The notes beneath the pieces were generated by a model. It saw nothing but the letters and a program-made list of their open reading frames with translations, did no database searches and was not told the DNA's origin. A program made the translations under genes and the position numbers. From NCBI RefSeq assembly GCF_013003965.1, contig NZ_CP053069.1, positions 2,821,419 to 2,885,418 on the forward strand: a stretch of DNA of 64,000 nucleotides. Reading direction: 5' to 3'. Source of the DNA: Usitatibacter rugosus (GTDB taxonomy: Bacteria; Pseudomonadota; Gammaproteobacteria; Burkholderiales; Usitatibacteraceae). Positions 1 through 12,109 of the stretch are shown one piece after another; the first letter of the stretch is position 1, and every line of letters begins with the position of its first letter.

Positions 1-337
1 GCGCGTCCATGTGCTCGGCGATGTTGCGCGCGGCCGCGAGCACGTGCGAGAGGTCGGCCGAGCCGTCCTCGCCGGGCGGCGTCCCCACGGCGATCATCTG
101 GATGCGGCCATGGCGCGTGGCCTGCTTCGCATCGGTGGTGAACGTGAGGCGGCCGGCGGCGGCGTTGGCGCGCACGATCTCGCGCAGGCCCGGTTCGTAG
201 ATGGGGATCTCGCCGCCCTCGAGCATCGCGATCTTGCGCGCGTCCACATCGAAGCAGAGCACATCGTTGCCCACGTCGGCCAGGCAGGCACCGGTGACGA
301 GGCCCACGTAGCCGGTGCCGATCAGGGTGACCTTCAC
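1..337 (-). CDS. ugd: UDP-glucose 6-dehydrogenase, N-terminal part (truncated by window edge)
   Basis: Oxidises UDP-glucose to UDP-glucuronate with NAD+, supplying acid sugars for surface polysaccharide. The visible 112 residues begin [14 protein letters not shown], the GxGxxG Rossmann motif of the family, followed by [10 protein letters not shown], an acidic end of strand 2 (FDVD) and the family stretch IPIYEPGL. The GTG start at 337 overlaps the pyrF stop as GTGA, which fixes the start. It is the last visible gene of the lapA-lapB-pyrF-ugd run. The catalytic Cys lies beyond the edge and cannot be checked. GDP-mannose dehydrogenase is a relative, but the IPIYEPGL stretch favours UDP-glucose. 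Confidence 0.9.
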   Translation of the reverse strand, partial: MKVTLIGTGYVGLVTGACLADVGNDVLCFDVDARKIAMLEGGEIPIYEPGLREIVRANAAAGRLTFTTDAKQATRHGRIQMIAVGTPPGEDGSADLSHVLAAARNIAEHMDA

Positions 338-1044
338 GCGGCCTCCTGCGACAGGCCCAGCTCGCGGCGGATGCCCTCGAGCACGGCGACGGGATCCGTC
401 GCGCGCGTGATGGGACGGCCGATCACCAGGTAGTCGGCGCCGAGCTTCACCGCCTCGGCCGGCGTCACGGTGCGGACCTGGTCGCCCTTCGCGTCGGTGG
501 CGAGGCGGATGCCGGGAGTGACCAGGGTGAACGATGTTCCCGCGGCAGCGCGCACCCACGGCGCTTCCTGTGCGGAGCAGACCACGCCATCCAGCCCGCA
601 CTCCTTCGTGAGGCGGGCGAGCCGCTCGACGTTCTCGCGCACCGAGCCGCTGAAGCCGACGCGCGCGATCGATTCGTCGTCGAGGCTCGTGAGGATGGTG
701 ACGCCGATGAGCAGCGGCGGCTTGGTGACCGAGGCCACGGCTTCGCGCGCGGCTCGCAGCATCGCCTCCCCGCCGCTTGCGTGCACGTTCATCATCCACA
801 CGCCCAGGCGCGCGGCCGACTTGCAGGCGCCCGCGACGGTGTTCGGGATGTCGTGGAACTTGAGGTCGAGGAAGACTTCGAAGCCGCGCTGGTGGAGCTG
901 CTCGACCACCGCGGGTCCGGCGGCGACGAAGAGCTCCTTGCCGACCTTTACGCGGCACAGCCGCGGATCGAGGCGCGCGGCCATCGCGAGCGCGCTCGCG
1001 GCATCGGGGAAGTCCAGGGGGACGACGACGATCTTATTGTCCAA
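334..1044 (-). CDS. pyrF: orotidine 5'-phosphate decarboxylase
   Basis: Converts OMP to UMP, the last step of de novo pyrimidine synthesis, in the cytoplasm. The 236-residue protein starts [12 protein letters not shown] and carries the catalytic D-x-K-x-x-D motif as DLKFHD (Asp60, Lys62, Asp65), then IPNTV. The phosphate-binding end is seen in LVTPGIR and YLVIGRPIT. Length matches the short (class I, E. coli-like) family. The start lies 11 bp inside lapB and the stop overlaps ugd, so it is almost certainly cotranscribed with both. The lapB-pyrF pairing is common in proteobacteria. Confidence 0.97.
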   Translation of the reverse strand: MDNKIVVVPLDFPDAASALAMAARLDPRLCRVKVGKELFVAAGPAVVEQLHQRGFEVFLDLKFHDIPNTVAGACKSAARLGVWMMNVHASGGEAMLRAAREAVASVTKPPLLIGVTILTSLDDESIARVGFSGSVRENVERLARLTKECGLDGVVCSAQEAPWVRAAAGTSFTLVTPGIRLATDAKGDQVRTVTPAEAVKLGADYLVIGRPITRATDPVAVLEGIRRELGLSQEAA

Positions 1045-2239
1045 TCTGCATCCTTGCGAGGTGGCGGCCCGCGGTGTCCAGCTCGGCGGTGCGCCGCGGC
1101 GGGAAGGTCTCCCAGCCGCCGCAGGCCGGGCACTGCCAGAAGAACTGGCGCGCCTTGAAGCCGCAGGTGCCGCAGAGATAGACCGACAGGGCCTGGGCGT
1201 GCGAATGCACCAGGTTCTTCATGAGCTGCAGGTCCTGGCGGCGCTCGGGCGGGGCGCGCAGCAGCTCCGCGTCGATGAGGCGGTCCAGCCCGACCAGCGT
1301 GGGGTTGCGCCGGACTTCCTCGCGCACCAGGCGCCAGGCGGCCTCGTCGCCCTCCGCCTCGGCCGTGGCCTGGTAGACGACGTTCAGGAGGTCCAGCCCC
1401 GGATAGCGGTGCTGCAGGCCGCGCAGCAGCGTGAGGCCCTCGGTAAGCTTCCCGAGCGCCTTGAAGCTCTCGACCATGCCTTCGGCGGCGAGGCCCAGGT
1501 ACGCCGGGTCCTGCTCCTCGACCTTCTTCCACGCCTCGATGGCGCCGGCATGGTCGCCATCGCGCGAGCGCCATTCGCCGCGCAGCAGGTTCGCGCGGAC
1601 GCATTTGCGGTTCGACTCGAGCGCGCGGTCGAGGTAGGCATCCGCGCCCTCTTTCCGGCCGTGGATCTGCTCGGTGATCGCGAGCTCGCAGTAGTAGTTC
1701 GCGATCTCCTTCTGGTAGTTGCGCTTGGCGCTCACCTCGAGCTTCTTGGCCGCCTCGATGGCCTTCGCCCAATCCTTCTCCTGGATGTAGATGTCGAGGA
1801 GGTTGCGATGCACGCTCGGCGTGGGATCGACCTCGGCCAGCTTCGTGAGGACTTCCTCGGCATGGTCCAGGAGGCCGGCCTTGAAGTAGTCCTCGGCCAG
1901 CTCGAAGGAGGCCTTGCGACGTTCTTCCGGCGGGAGGTCCTCGCGGTTCATGAGGTCCTGGTGCATGCGGATCGCGCGGTCCACCTCGCCGCGGCGCCGG
2001 AAGAGGCTCCCCAGCGCGAACTGCAGCTCGACCGTCTGGGGATTCTCCTTGGCCACCTGCAGGAACGACTCGATCGCCTTGTCGGGCTGGTCGTTCAGCA
2101 TGAAGTTCAAGCCGCGGAAATACGAGGTGGGCAGCGCGCGCGATTCGGACAGGAGCGACTTCAGGTCCACCCTCGCCGCCACCCAGCCCATGCCGAAGAA
2201 GACCGGCAGGGCGAGGAGCCACCAGAACTCAAATTCCAT
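1034..2239 (-). CDS. lapB: lipopolysaccharide assembly protein B (TPR protein with rubredoxin-like zinc site)
   Basis: LapB (YciM) is an inner-membrane-anchored TPR protein facing the cytoplasm that links LPS synthesis to FtsH proteolysis of LpxC. The 401 residues show one N-terminal membrane helix (about 4-21), a long array of TPR-like helix pairs (about 35-320), and a C-terminal metal site CxxC...CxxC (Cys356, Cys359, Cys370, Cys373). This is the family architecture at the usual length. The start overlaps lapA by 11 bp and the stop overlaps pyrF by 11 bp. Function is inferred from the family; the architecture is directly visible. Confidence 0.95.
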   Translation of the reverse strand: MEFEFWWLLALPVFFGMGWVAARVDLKSLLSESRALPTSYFRGLNFMLNDQPDKAIESFLQVAKENPQTVELQFALGSLFRRRGEVDRAIRMHQDLMNREDLPPEERRKASFELAEDYFKAGLLDHAEEVLTKLAEVDPTPSVHRNLLDIYIQEKDWAKAIEAAKKLEVSAKRNYQKEIANYYCELAITEQIHGRKEGADAYLDRALESNRKCVRANLLRGEWRSRDGDHAGAIEAWKKVEEQDPAYLGLAAEGMVESFKALGKLTEGLTLLRGLQHRYPGLDLLNVVYQATAEAEGDEAAWRLVREEVRRNPTLVGLDRLIDAELLRAPPERRQDLQLMKNLVHSHAQALSVYLCGTCGFKARQFFWQCPACGGWETFPPRRTAELDTAGRHLARMQIGQ

Positions 2240-2534
2240 GAACGTCGACGCGCGGGGGATCCGCCGGGGGCGGGTTGGCCGCTCCGAGGGAAAGCACGTC
2301 GTTGGCCTTGCGCAGCCGCGCCATCTCGCGGCGCTGGCGCACGACCGTCGGAAGCCACGCGAGCAGCCCGATCACCACGCCGGCGATGAAGACCACCAGC
2401 AGGACGAACACGAGCGGGGCCTGCCACGTCTGGTCCGGCAGGCCGTGCAAGGTCACCGGCTGCGCGTTCTTGACCGCGAACCAGACCAGCACGAGGACGA
2501 TCGCGAAGCGGAAAAGCCAGACTAGGACTTGCAT
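2229..2534 (-). CDS. lapA: lipopolysaccharide assembly protein A domain protein (DUF1049)
   Basis: A small 101-residue inner-membrane protein with two hydrophobic helices (about 4-20 and 40-62) separated by a short polar loop, then a basic helical tail. This matches LapA/YciS, which works with LapB in LPS assembly. It lies directly upstream of lapB with 11 bp overlap, the universal arrangement. No Shine-Dalgarno sequence precedes the ATG; only 16 bases separate the start from the U-run of a strong terminator at 2551-2587. Expression may therefore depend on readthrough from ihfB or an unseen promoter. Confidence 0.9.
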   Translation of the reverse strand: MQVLVWLFRFAIVLVLVWFAVKNAQPVTLHGLPDQTWQAPLVFVLLVVFIAGVVIGLLAWLPTVVRQRREMARLRKANDVLSLGAANPPPADPPRVDVHGI

Positions 2535-2550
2535 GGTTTGGGTGCCGGCG

Positions 2551-2587
2551 AAAAAAAAGCGGCAGGGCGCATTCTACCCTGCCGCTT
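2551..2587 (-). terminator. rho-independent terminator between ihfB and lapA
   Basis: Read on the minus strand, a 9-bp perfect stem GCGGCAGGG/CCCTGCCGC (2577-2585 with 2559-2567) encloses a 9-nt loop and is followed by eight T residues (2558 down to 2551). It lies 28 bp after the ihfB stop and 16 bp before the lapA start. It should end most ihfB transcripts, or act as an attenuator for lapAB. Confidence 0.9.
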
Positions 2588-2615
2588 CCGGTTTCATGCC
2601 GGGGATGATGGCCGA

Positions 2616-2903
2616 TTACCCCTCGTGGAAATCCACTCGCTCGCGCAATTCCTTGCCCGCCTTGAAGTGCGGGACGTACTTGCGCGGAACCTGGACCTTC
2701 TCGCCGGTCTTCGGGTTGCGTCCGACTCGTGGTGGCCGGTAGTTCAACCCAAAGCTTCCGAAACCGCGGATCTCGATGCGGTTCCCGGAGGCGAGCGTGT
2801 GCGCCATGGCGTCGAGCATCGTCTTCACGGCCAGCTCGGCGTCCTTCGGTGCCAGCTGGCTATGACGCGCGCTCAACAGCTCTATGAGCTGTGACTTGGT
2901 CAT
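2616..2903 (-). CDS. ihfB: integration host factor subunit beta
   Basis: DNA-bending HU/IHF-family protein that pairs with IhfA and acts in replication, recombination and sigma-54 promoters. The 95 residues start [10 protein letters not shown] and contain the family core IEIRGFGSF and the DNA-intercalating arm [16 protein letters not shown], with its conserved proline. Length matches IHF-beta, and the position downstream of rpsA is the classic order in beta- and gammaproteobacteria, which separates it from HU. A 40-bp gap from rpsA suggests cotranscription; a strong terminator follows. Confidence 0.97.
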   Translation of the reverse strand: MTKSQLIELLSARHSQLAPKDAELAVKTMLDAMAHTLASGNRIEIRGFGSFGLNYRPPRVGRNPKTGEKVQVPRKYVPHFKAGKELRERVDFHEG

Positions 2904-2943
2904 CGCCTGGGTTTCTCCCCTTGTTGTAATGGCCGTGCTCCCC

Positions 2944-4650
<1,707 letters not shown>

Positions 4651-4769
4651 TGGGAGGTGCTTTCGGTTGGTTGAGGCCGGATGGCCGGTGGATCTTGGCC
4701 AGGGAGTGGCGGCTTGCCGCCTAACTCACTGACACCCTTGGGCTTTTGCCCGGCGTAGCGAACTGCACT

Positions 4770-5432
4770 TCATTTTCCGGAGCGATTTCTCCACTCTGCG
4801 AGGACGCTTGCGACGGCCTCGTCGACCGAAATGGCCGTGGTATCGAGAAAAACCGCGTCGGGATAATGCTTTAGCGGCGCGACGGTCCGTTTCATATCCC
4901 GGTCATCACGCTGCCGCAGTTCCTCCACGACGTCCGGCATTTTGGCATACATTCCCTTTTCCATCAACTGCTTATGTCTCCGCTGGGCACGTATCTCCAC
5001 GCCCGCGGTGAGAAACACCTTCAGGGCCGCGTCCGGGAACACCACGGAGCCCATGTCGCGGCCGTCGGCGACCAGGCCGGGAGGCGCCCGGAAGCCCCTC
5101 TGGCGGTCCAGGAGGCACGCGCGGACCTCGGGGGCGGCCGCCACCCGGGACGCGGCGACGCCGACCGCCTCGGCCCTCAGGGCCTCGCTCACGTCCTCTC
5201 CGGAAAGCCAGGCCCGGCCCTCCCGGAACTCGATCTGCATGGCGCCCGCGGTTCGGGCGAGGCCGGGCACGTCGTCGAGGGCGATGCCGCCGCGCTGCGC
5301 CGCGAGGGCCACCAACCGATACAACGCCCCGCTGTCGAGGTAGTGGAAGCCCAGGGCTCGCGCCACCCTTTCGGCGACCGTGCCCTTCCCGGAGGCCGAG
5401 GGGCCGTCGATCGCGATGACGGGCGCGGTCAT
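4770..5432 (-). CDS. cmk: cytidylate kinase
   Basis: Phosphorylates CMP and dCMP with ATP. The 220-residue protein starts [17 protein letters not shown], the P-loop of the (d)CMP kinase family, followed by [11 protein letters not shown]; later [13 protein letters not shown] and RDDRDMKR supply the CMP-binding and lid motifs. The start at 5432 overlaps the aroA stop as ATGA. The position aroA-cmk-rpsA is conserved in proteobacteria. Length fits the short family. Confidence 0.97.
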   Translation of the reverse strand: MTAPVIAIDGPSASGKGTVAERVARALGFHYLDSGALYRLVALAAQRGGIALDDVPGLARTAGAMQIEFREGRAWLSGEDVSEALRAEAVGVAASRVAAAPEVRACLLDRQRGFRAPPGLVADGRDMGSVVFPDAALKVFLTAGVEIRAQRRHKQLMEKGMYAKMPDVVEELRQRDDRDMKRTVAPLKHYPDAVFLDTTAISVDEAVASVLAEWRNRSGK

Positions 5433-6748
5433 GACACCACCTTCGCGAACGCCTGGAAGTAGGTGGGGAAGGTCTTGGCCACGCAGCCCGGATCGTTGAT
5501 ACGGATGCGGCGCGGGCCGAACGAGGCGAGCGAGAAGCACATGGCCATGCGGTGGTCGTCGTAGGTGTCGATGGCGACAGGCTCGCCGATGGCGGGCGCA
5601 CCCCGCGCGTAGTTCGGCGGCGCCTGGACGCGGATCCAGTCGGGTCCCTCCTCCACCGTGGCGCCCAGCTTGCGAAGCTCCGTCGCCATCGCGGCGATGC
5701 GGTCGGTCTCCTTCACGCGCCAGCTCGCGATGTTGCGCAGCATGCACGGCCCGCTTGCGAAGAGCGCGGCCACGGCCGCGGTCATCGCCGCGTCGGGGAT
5801 GCGGTTCATGTCGAGGTCGAAGGGCTTCAGCGGCGCATGTCCGCTCGCTTCGATCCAGTCGTCGCCGCGCGTGATCGTGGCACCCATCGCTTCCAGCACC
5901 TCCGCGAACGCGATGTCGCCCTGCAGGCTCGTGCGGCCGACGCCCTCGATGCGCACCGGGCCGCCGGCGATCGTGCCCGCGGCGAGGAAATACGAAGCGG
6001 AGGACGCATCGCCTTCGACCGCGAGCTTGCCGGGCGAGACGTAGGCCGCACCGGCGGGAATGTCGAACACGCTCCAGCCTTCGCGCCGCACGCGAACGCC
6101 GAAGCGCTCCATCAGCCCCAACGTGAGGTCGACGTACGGCTTGGAAATCAGCTCGCCGTCCACCTCGACGCGCGCTCCTCCGCCGGCCCACGGCAGCGCC
6201 ATCAGCAGGGCCGAGAGGAACTGGCTCGACACGTCGCCGCGGACTTTCAGCCGATACGGGCCCCGGCCCTCGAAGGGCGCGATGGCGAGCGGCGGATAGC
6301 CGGGATTGCCGCGGCTCTCGATGCGCGCACCCGCGGGGCGCAGGCCCTCGACGAGGTCGCCGATCGGGCGCTCATGCATGCGCGGGACGCCGGAGAGGAT
6401 GTAGTTGCCGTCGGCGAACGCGAGCGCGGCCGTGAGCGGGCGGAACGCGGTGCCCGCATTGCCGAGGAAGATCTCGGCGCGCTTCACCGGGAAGCCGCGG
6501 GCGGCTCCGATGCCGGTGACCTTCACGTGCTCGACGCCGCCCAGCTCCTCGACCGCGACGCCCAGCGTGCGAAGCGCATCGCGCATCACGCGGGTGTCGT
6601 CGGAATCGAGCAGCGCCGTGAGCTCGGTGGTGCCGCTCGAGAGCGCGGCGAGCAGCAGCGTGCGGTTCGAGATGCTCTTCGAGCCCGGAAGCCGGATCGT
6701 GCCCGCGGCGCGGCGAACCGGCGGGAGGTCGAGGGCTGCCGTGGTCAT
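5429..6748 (-). CDS. aroA: 3-phosphoshikimate 1-carboxyvinyltransferase (EPSP synthase)
   Basis: Condenses phosphoenolpyruvate with shikimate 3-phosphate in the sixth step of the shikimate pathway. The 439 residues show [10 protein letters not shown] (about 20-29), the PEP-site motif [10 protein letters not shown], the helix [20 protein letters not shown] and the C-terminal TYDDHRMAM, all hallmark EPSPS motifs; the alanine after the GNAGT block matches class I enzymes. The start at 6748 overlaps the tyrA stop as ATGA, and the stop overlaps cmk. Confidence 0.98.
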   Translation of the reverse strand: MTTAALDLPPVRRAAGTIRLPGSKSISNRTLLLAALSSGTTELTALLDSDDTRVMRDALRTLGVAVEELGGVEHVKVTGIGAARGFPVKRAEIFLGNAGTAFRPLTAALAFADGNYILSGVPRMHERPIGDLVEGLRPAGARIESRGNPGYPPLAIAPFEGRGPYRLKVRGDVSSQFLSALLMALPWAGGGARVEVDGELISKPYVDLTLGLMERFGVRVRREGWSVFDIPAGAAYVSPGKLAVEGDASSASYFLAAGTIAGGPVRIEGVGRTSLQGDIAFAEVLEAMGATITRGDDWIEASGHAPLKPFDLDMNRIPDAAMTAAVAALFASGPCMLRNIASWRVKETDRIAAMATELRKLGATVEEGPDWIRVQAPPNYARGAPAIGEPVAIDTYDDHRMAMCFSLASFGPRRIRINDPGCVAKTFPTYFQAFAKVVS

Positions 6749-7635
6749 TCGTTCGAGGCGCTGCGGCGCGTGCCCGCGATCCATGCGGCGCGGGCTCCCT
6801 TGGCCTCGCGCATCAGGCGCTCGAGGGCCGGGCCGTCGCCGCGCTCGATCAGCTCCCGGAAGACGGCGAGCCGCCCGGCGTAGCTGTCCAGCTCGAACAG
6901 CAGCGCCTCGCGGTTCTGCAGCGCGATGTCGCGCCACATCTCGGGCGAGCTGCCGGCGATGCGCGTGAAGTCGCGGAAGCCCCCGGCCGCGAAGCCGAAG
7001 AGATCCTGCGAGTTGCCGCGCGAGGCGATCTCGGAGACGAGCGCGAAGGCGAGCAGGTGCGGCAGGTGGCTCACCGCGGCGAAGATCTGGTCGTGCTCCT
7101 CGGGCCTGGTGATCGCCACGCGCCCGCCGGCGGCTTCCCAGCAATCGCGCGCGACATCGAGGGCATCGGGTGCGGTCTCGGGCATCGGCGTGAGGACGAT
7201 GCGAGCGCCGCGGAAGAGCTCGGGTGTTGCCGCATCGACGCCGCTCGATTCGCGTCCCGCGATCGGATGGCCGGGGACGAAGCGCGGCAGGCGGTCCTTG
7301 AGCGCATCGCGCGCGATGCGGACGACTTCGGCCTTCGTGCTGCCGGCATCCGTGACGATCGCATCGGGACCGAGCGAGGACGCCACGTCGCGAAGGATGG
7401 CGCCGATCTGGCGCACCGGCACGGCGATGAAGACGAGATCCGCACCGCGTGCCGCCTCCGTAGCGGATTCGGCGGCCGTGTCGATCACACCCAGGGCGAT
7501 GGCGCGCTCCAGGGCGCGCGGGTCGCGGTCGAAGCCGACGACGGTGGTGCCCGCGTCGGCGCGCTTCAGCGCCTGCGCGAACGAGCCCCCGATGAGGCCC
7601 ACGCCGACGACCGCGAGGGTTTTCAGGCGACGCAT
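6745..7635 (-). CDS. tyrA: prephenate (or arogenate) dehydrogenase
   Basis: Oxidative decarboxylation toward tyrosine. The 296-residue protein begins [19 protein letters not shown] with the GxGxxG nucleotide motif; strand 2 ends in GFDRD, where an acidic residue favours NAD+ over NADP+. Later [11 protein letters not shown] and [10 protein letters not shown] supply conserved histidines. It is a monofunctional form with no chorismate mutase or ACT domain, as expected in this supraoperon. The start is 5 bp after the hisC stop and the stop overlaps aroA. Prephenate versus arogenate specificity cannot be told from sequence. Confidence 0.94.
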   Translation of the reverse strand: MRRLKTLAVVGVGLIGGSFAQALKRADAGTTVVGFDRDPRALERAIALGVIDTAAESATEAARGADLVFIAVPVRQIGAILRDVASSLGPDAIVTDAGSTKAEVVRIARDALKDRLPRFVPGHPIAGRESSGVDAATPELFRGARIVLTPMPETAPDALDVARDCWEAAGGRVAITRPEEHDQIFAAVSHLPHLLAFALVSEIASRGNSQDLFGFAAGGFRDFTRIAGSSPEMWRDIALQNREALLFELDSYAGRLAVFRELIERGDGPALERLMREAKGARAAWIAGTRRSASNE

Positions 7636-7640
7636 CGCCG

Positions 7641-8759
7641 CTAGCCCTTCAGGGCCTGCTCGAGCGCTTCGAGGAAGCGGGCGTTGTGCTCCGGCAGCCC
7701 TACCGTCACGCGCAGGTGGTCGGGCATGCCATAGCCGGCGATCGGCCGGACGATCACGCCCTTGGCGAGCAGCCGCTGGTAGACCTTGGCCGCATCGCCG
7801 ACGCGCACCGTGATGAAGTTCGCGCGCGACGGGATGAACTCCAGGCCGAGGCGCTTGAAGCCCGCCTCGAGCTGCGTGAGCCCGGCGGAATTGTTGGCGC
7901 GGCTCTTCGCGATGAAGTCGTGGTCCTCGAGGGCAGCCGCCGCGGCGACGAGCGCCAGGTGATTCACGTTGAAGGGCTGCCGCACTCGGTTCATCACATC
8001 CGCGACCTCGGGATTCGCCACGCCGTAGCCCACGCGCAGGCCCGCGAGGCCATAGGCCTTCGAGAGCGTTCGCGACAGCACGACGTTCGGATATTGCTCG
8101 ACCCACGACACCGCGGGCGACGCGAGCTCCGGCGGGAGGTACTCGCCATACGCTTCATCCACGACGACGAGGACGTTCGGCGGCACGCGCGAGATGAAGT
8201 CGCGCAGCTCCTGCCACGGCGTGAAGGTGCCGGTCGGATTGTTGGGGTTCGCCACGAACACCATCTTGGTATCGGGGCGGATCGCGGCGAGGACAGCGGC
8301 AAGATCCGTTTCGTAGCCTTGCGTGGGGACCTCGATCGCTTTCGCGCCGATCGCCTGTATCGCGAGCGGATAGACCATGAAGCCGTGGCGCGAGTAGATC
8401 GCCGAATCGTCGCGCGTGAGGAAGGCGCGCGCCGTGAGCTCGAGCACGTCGTTCGAGCCGTTGCCCAGCACCAGGTTCCCGGGCTTCACGCCGAAGACGC
8501 GCGAGATCACGCCCTTCAGCTCGTAGCCGGCGCCGTCGGGATAGTAGGCGAGATCGTCGAGCGCGCCACGGATCGCCGCCACCGCCTTGGGAGACGAGCC
8601 CAGCGGGTTCTCGTTGGAGGCCATCTTGAGGATGGCCGACTCCTCGAGGCCGAGCTCGCGCGCGGTCTCGGCGATGGGCTTGCCGGGGACATACGGCGCG
8701 ATGGCCCGCACGTTCGCGGGGGCGAGGTCCTTCAGGCTCACGGGACGCGTTCCTTCCAT
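7641..8759 (-). CDS. hisC: histidinol-phosphate aminotransferase (broad aromatic aminotransferase)
   Basis: PLP enzyme of fold type I that transaminates histidinol phosphate and often aromatic keto acids. The 372 residues show [13 protein letters not shown] near the N terminus, the Asn/Asp/Tyr cofactor contacts in [10 protein letters not shown] and [10 protein letters not shown], and the Schiff-base lysine in [18 protein letters not shown]. It abuts pheA with no spacing. In the supraoperon this paralogue usually serves phenylalanine and tyrosine synthesis as well as histidine; that broader role is inferred from context. Confidence 0.95.
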   Translation of the reverse strand: MEGTRPVSLKDLAPANVRAIAPYVPGKPIAETARELGLEESAILKMASNENPLGSSPKAVAAIRGALDDLAYYPDGAGYELKGVISRVFGVKPGNLVLGNGSNDVLELTARAFLTRDDSAIYSRHGFMVYPLAIQAIGAKAIEVPTQGYETDLAAVLAAIRPDTKMVFVANPNNPTGTFTPWQELRDFISRVPPNVLVVVDEAYGEYLPPELASPAVSWVEQYPNVVLSRTLSKAYGLAGLRVGYGVANPEVADVMNRVRQPFNVNHLALVAAAAALEDHDFIAKSRANNSAGLTQLEAGFKRLGLEFIPSRANFITVRVGDAAKVYQRLLAKGVIVRPIAGYGMPDHLRVTVGLPEHNARFLEALEQALKG

Positions 8760-9827
8760 TCAGAGCACCGCGGCGGGATAGGAGCCGAGCACCTTGATGT
8801 AGCCGGCGATCTTGCCGACCTCGGCGAGCGCGGCGGCGACGTTGGCGTCGTCCCGGTGGCCCTCGATGTCGACGAAGAACAGGTAGTCCCACAGCGCGAC
8901 GCGCGAGGGGCGGGACTCGAATTTGGTCATGGACACGCCGCGCGTGGCGAACGGCGTGAGCATCTCGTAGACGGCGCCGGCGCGGTTGTTCGCGGAGAGC
9001 ACGAGCGAGGTCTTGTCCTTGCCGCTCGGCATCGGCTCGTAGTCGCCGAGCACGAGGAAGCGCGTGGTGTTGTTGGGCTCGTCCTCGATGTTGGAGGACA
9101 GCACGTCGAGCCCGTAGTGAAGCGCCGCGGCTTCTCCGGCCACGGCCGCCGTGTCCGGCTCCTCCGCCGCGCGGCGCGCCGCCTCGGCGTTGCTGGCGAC
9201 CGCGATCCGCTCGGCGCCCGGCAGGTTCGCATTCAGCCATTCATGGCACTGCGCGAGCGACTGGCTGTGCGAGAAGACGCGCGGGATCGAGGCGAGCTCG
9301 CGCTTGCCCTTCGACATCAAATGATGGTGGATCGGGATCAGCACCTCGCCGCAGACCTTGAGCGGCGTGTTGGGCATGAGGTCGAGCGAACGGCCGACCG
9401 CGCCTTCGGTGGAGTTCTCCACGGGGACCACGCCGAAATCCGCCTCGCCCGACTGCACCTTGCGATACACCTCGTCGATCGAAGGGGTGGGCGTACCGAC
9501 GCCCGCGTGGCCGAAATGCTTCATCGCCGCGGTCTCGCTGAACGTGCCCTTGGGGCCGAGGTAGGCCACGGTGATCGGGCGCTCGATCGCGAGGCACGCC
9601 GACATGATCTCGCGGAAGAGGAGCGCGACCGTTTCATCCGACAACGGGCCCTGGTTCTGCTCCTTGATGCGGCGCAGGACCTGCGCCTCGCGCTCCGGGC
9701 GATAAGCCTGGCCCACCTTCAGCGTGCCGATGGCGCGGGCGAGCTTGGCGCGCTCGTTCAGGCTCTCGAGGATGCGGACGTTCAATTGGTCGATCTGCTC
9801 GCGCAGCCGATCGAGCTCGGCGCTCAT
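8760..9827 (-). CDS. pheA: bifunctional chorismate mutase / prephenate dehydratase (P-protein)
   Basis: Makes phenylpyruvate from chorismate. The 355-residue protein has an AroQ chorismate mutase domain (about 1-90, starting MSAELDRLREQIDQLNVRIL), a prephenate dehydratase domain (about 95-270, with GPKGTFSETAAMKHFG, VENSTEGAVG and the catalytic TRFLVLG) and a C-terminal ACT domain with ESRPSR, the phenylalanine-feedback motif. The ATG at 9827 overlaps the upstream dehydrogenase stop as ATGA, which settles the start. All three domains look intact. Confidence 0.97.
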   Translation of the reverse strand: MSAELDRLREQIDQLNVRILESLNERAKLARAIGTLKVGQAYRPEREAQVLRRIKEQNQGPLSDETVALLFREIMSACLAIERPITVAYLGPKGTFSETAAMKHFGHAGVGTPTPSIDEVYRKVQSGEADFGVVPVENSTEGAVGRSLDLMPNTPLKVCGEVLIPIHHHLMSKGKRELASIPRVFSHSQSLAQCHEWLNANLPGAERIAVASNAEAARRAAEEPDTAAVAGEAAALHYGLDVLSSNIEDEPNNTTRFLVLGDYEPMPSGKDKTSLVLSANNRAGAVYEMLTPFATRGVSMTKFESRPSRVALWDYLFFVDIEGHRDDANVAAALAEVGKIAGYIKVLGSYPAAVL

Positions 9828-11011
9828 TTCGCGGAACCGGAGATGGGCGGGATCGCCCGGATGGAGAGCACGCCGGGAATGTGCGCGATGCGTGCGAGGA
9901 GATCGGGCGCGGCTTCGCTGTCGAGGTCGACGAGCGTGTACGCCATCTCCCCTTTCGACTTGTTGACCATGTTGTGGATGTTGAGACCTGCTTGCGCCAT
10001 CGTAGTGGAAATCTGCCCGACCATGTTGGGCACATTGGCGTTCGCGATGGCGATGCGGTGCGGCGATTCGCGCGCCATCTCCACCGAGGGAAAATTCACC
10101 GCGTTCGCGACCGACCCCTCCTCGAGGAAGGCCTTCAGCTGGTCCACGACCATCACGGCGCAGTTCTCTTCGGCCTCCTCCGTCGAGGCTCCGAGGTGCG
10201 GCAGCGTCACCACGCCCGCGTGGCCCTGCAGCTTCGGGCTGGGGAAGTCGCAGATATAGGCGCGCAGGCGCTTGTCCGCGATCGACGCGAGCACCGCTTC
10301 CTCGTCGACGACGGCGTCGCGCGAGAAGTTGAGGAGCGCCATGCCTTTCTTGGCGACGGCGAGCCGCTCGCGGCCGATCATGTGGCGCGTGTGGTTGTTC
10401 AGGGGCACGTGGATCGTGACGAAATCGGAGGACTTCAGCACGTCCTCGATCGACGCGGCGCGCTTCACCGAACCCGGGAGGCGCCACGCATTGTCCACGG
10501 TGATCTCCGGGTCGTATCCCGTGACCTTCATGCCGAGGCGGATCGCCGTCTCGGCCACGAGACCTCCGATGGCGCCCAGGCCGATGATGCCGAGCGTGCG
10601 GCCGGGCAACTCGACACCGGCGAACTGCTTCTTGCCGTCTTCGACGCGCTTCTCGAAATCGGGCGACGCGGCGAGCGACTGCACGTAGCCGATGGCCGGG
10701 ACCACGTTGCGCGCCGCGAGCAGCACGGCGGCGATCACCAGCTCCTTCACCGCGTTGGCGTTGGCGCCCGGAGCGTTGAACACGGGGACGCCTCGCTTGC
10801 TCATCTCATCGACCGGGATGTTGTTCACGCCCGCGCCGGCGCGCGCGATCGCCTTCACCGTGGCGGGAATCTCGGACAGCTGCAGCGCGTGGGAGCGAAG
10901 CAGGATCGCATCCGCGTCGGCGAGGGCCTTGCCCACCGCGTAATGCGGCGCGGCAAAACGCCCGAGCCCCGAGGCGGAGATCGCGTTGTAGACGGCGACT
11001 CGGTAGGCCAA
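9824..11011 (-). CDS. serA: D-3-phosphoglycerate dehydrogenase, short ACT-domain type
   Basis: Oxidises 3-phosphoglycerate in the first serine step, the substrate source for the adjacent SerC. The protein of about 395 residues has a 2-hydroxyacid dehydrogenase fold: Rossmann motif LGIIGLGAIGG, catalytic Arg in NFSRDAVVDEEAV, catalytic His in LPHLGAS, and a C-terminal ACT domain (HNMVNKSKGEMAYTLVDLD). No ATG or GTG fits; TTG at 11011 gives the family-like start AYRVAVYN, while TTG at 11026 would overlap the serC stop as TTGA like other junctions here. The gene is an addition to the usual serC-pheA order. Erythronate-4-phosphate dehydrogenase is less likely. Confidence 0.9.
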   Translation of the reverse strand: MAYRVAVYNAISASGLGRFAAPHYAVGKALADADAILLRSHALQLSEIPATVKAIARAGAGVNNIPVDEMSKRGVPVFNAPGANANAVKELVIAAVLLAARNVVPAIGYVQSLAASPDFEKRVEDGKKQFAGVELPGRTLGIIGLGAIGGLVAETAIRLGMKVTGYDPEITVDNAWRLPGSVKRAASIEDVLKSSDFVTIHVPLNNHTRHMIGRERLAVAKKGMALLNFSRDAVVDEEAVLASIADKRLRAYICDFPSPKLQGHAGVVTLPHLGASTEEAEENCAVMVVDQLKAFLEEGSVANAVNFPSVEMARESPHRIAIANANVPNMVGQISTTMAQAGLNIHNMVNKSKGEMAYTLVDLDSEAAPDLLARIAHIPGVLSIRAIPPISGSAK

Positions 11012-11022
11012 GGGCGCGCCGC

Positions 11023-12109
11023 TCAACCGTTGGCGCGCGCGAACTCTTGCATGTACCCGACGAGCGCCTCGACGCCTTCGTACGGCAGCGCGTTGTAGAT
11101 CGACGCGCGCATGCCGCCCACGGAGCGGTGGCCCTTCAGCTGCGAGAGGCCCCGCGCCTCGGCCTGCTCGAGGAATTTCGCGTCGAGCTTTTCGTCGCGC
11201 AGCCGGAACGGCACGTTCATGCGCGAGCGGTCTTCCTTCGCGATCGGGTTGGAGTAGAAGTCCTGGCTGTCGATGTAGTCGTAGAGCAGCTTCGCCTTGC
11301 GGACGTTGACCTTCTCCACCGCGGCCAGGCCGCCGCGCTCGAGCAGCCACTGGAACGTGAGGCCCGCGAGGTAGACGGCGAAGGTGGGCGGCGTGTTGAT
11401 CATCGAGTCGGCCTCGGCCATCTTCTTGTAGTCGAGGACGGTCGGCGTGCCGGGAAGCACGTTGCCGATCAGGTCCTCGCGCACGATCACGACGACCAGG
11501 CCCGCCGGGCCGATGTTCTTCTGGGCCCCGGCATAGATGCAGCCGTACTTCGAGACTTCCACCGGGCGCGACAGGATGTGCGAGGACATGTCCGAGACGA
11601 GCGGGACCTTGCCTGTCTCCGGCGTCCACTGGAATTCCACGCCGCCGATCGTCTCGTTGGAGCAGTAGTGGACGTAGGCCGCGTCGGCAGAGAGCTTCCA
11701 CGTGGATTGCTTCGGCGCGTAGGTGAAGTTCTTGTCCTCGCTCGAGGCGACGACGTTCACTTCGCAGAACTTCTTCGCCTCGGCGATGGCCTTCTTCGAC
11801 CATTCGCCGGTGTTCACGTAGTCCGCCTTCTTCATGCCGCGCAGCAAGTTCATTGGCACGGCGGCGAAGTGCATCGAGGCGCCGCCCTGCAGGAAGAGAA
11901 CCTTGTAGTTGCCCGGGATCGCCAGCAGCGTGCGGAGGTCGCGCTCCGCATCCGCGGCGATCTTCGTGAACTCGGCGCCGCGATGGCTCATCTCCATCAC
12001 GGACATGCCGGCGGCGTTGTGCCAGTTGGTGAGCTCGCCCTTCGCCTTCTCCAGCACCTCGACCGGGATCGCGGCCGGTCCGGAGCCGAAGTTGTAGACG
12101 CGCTCCACG

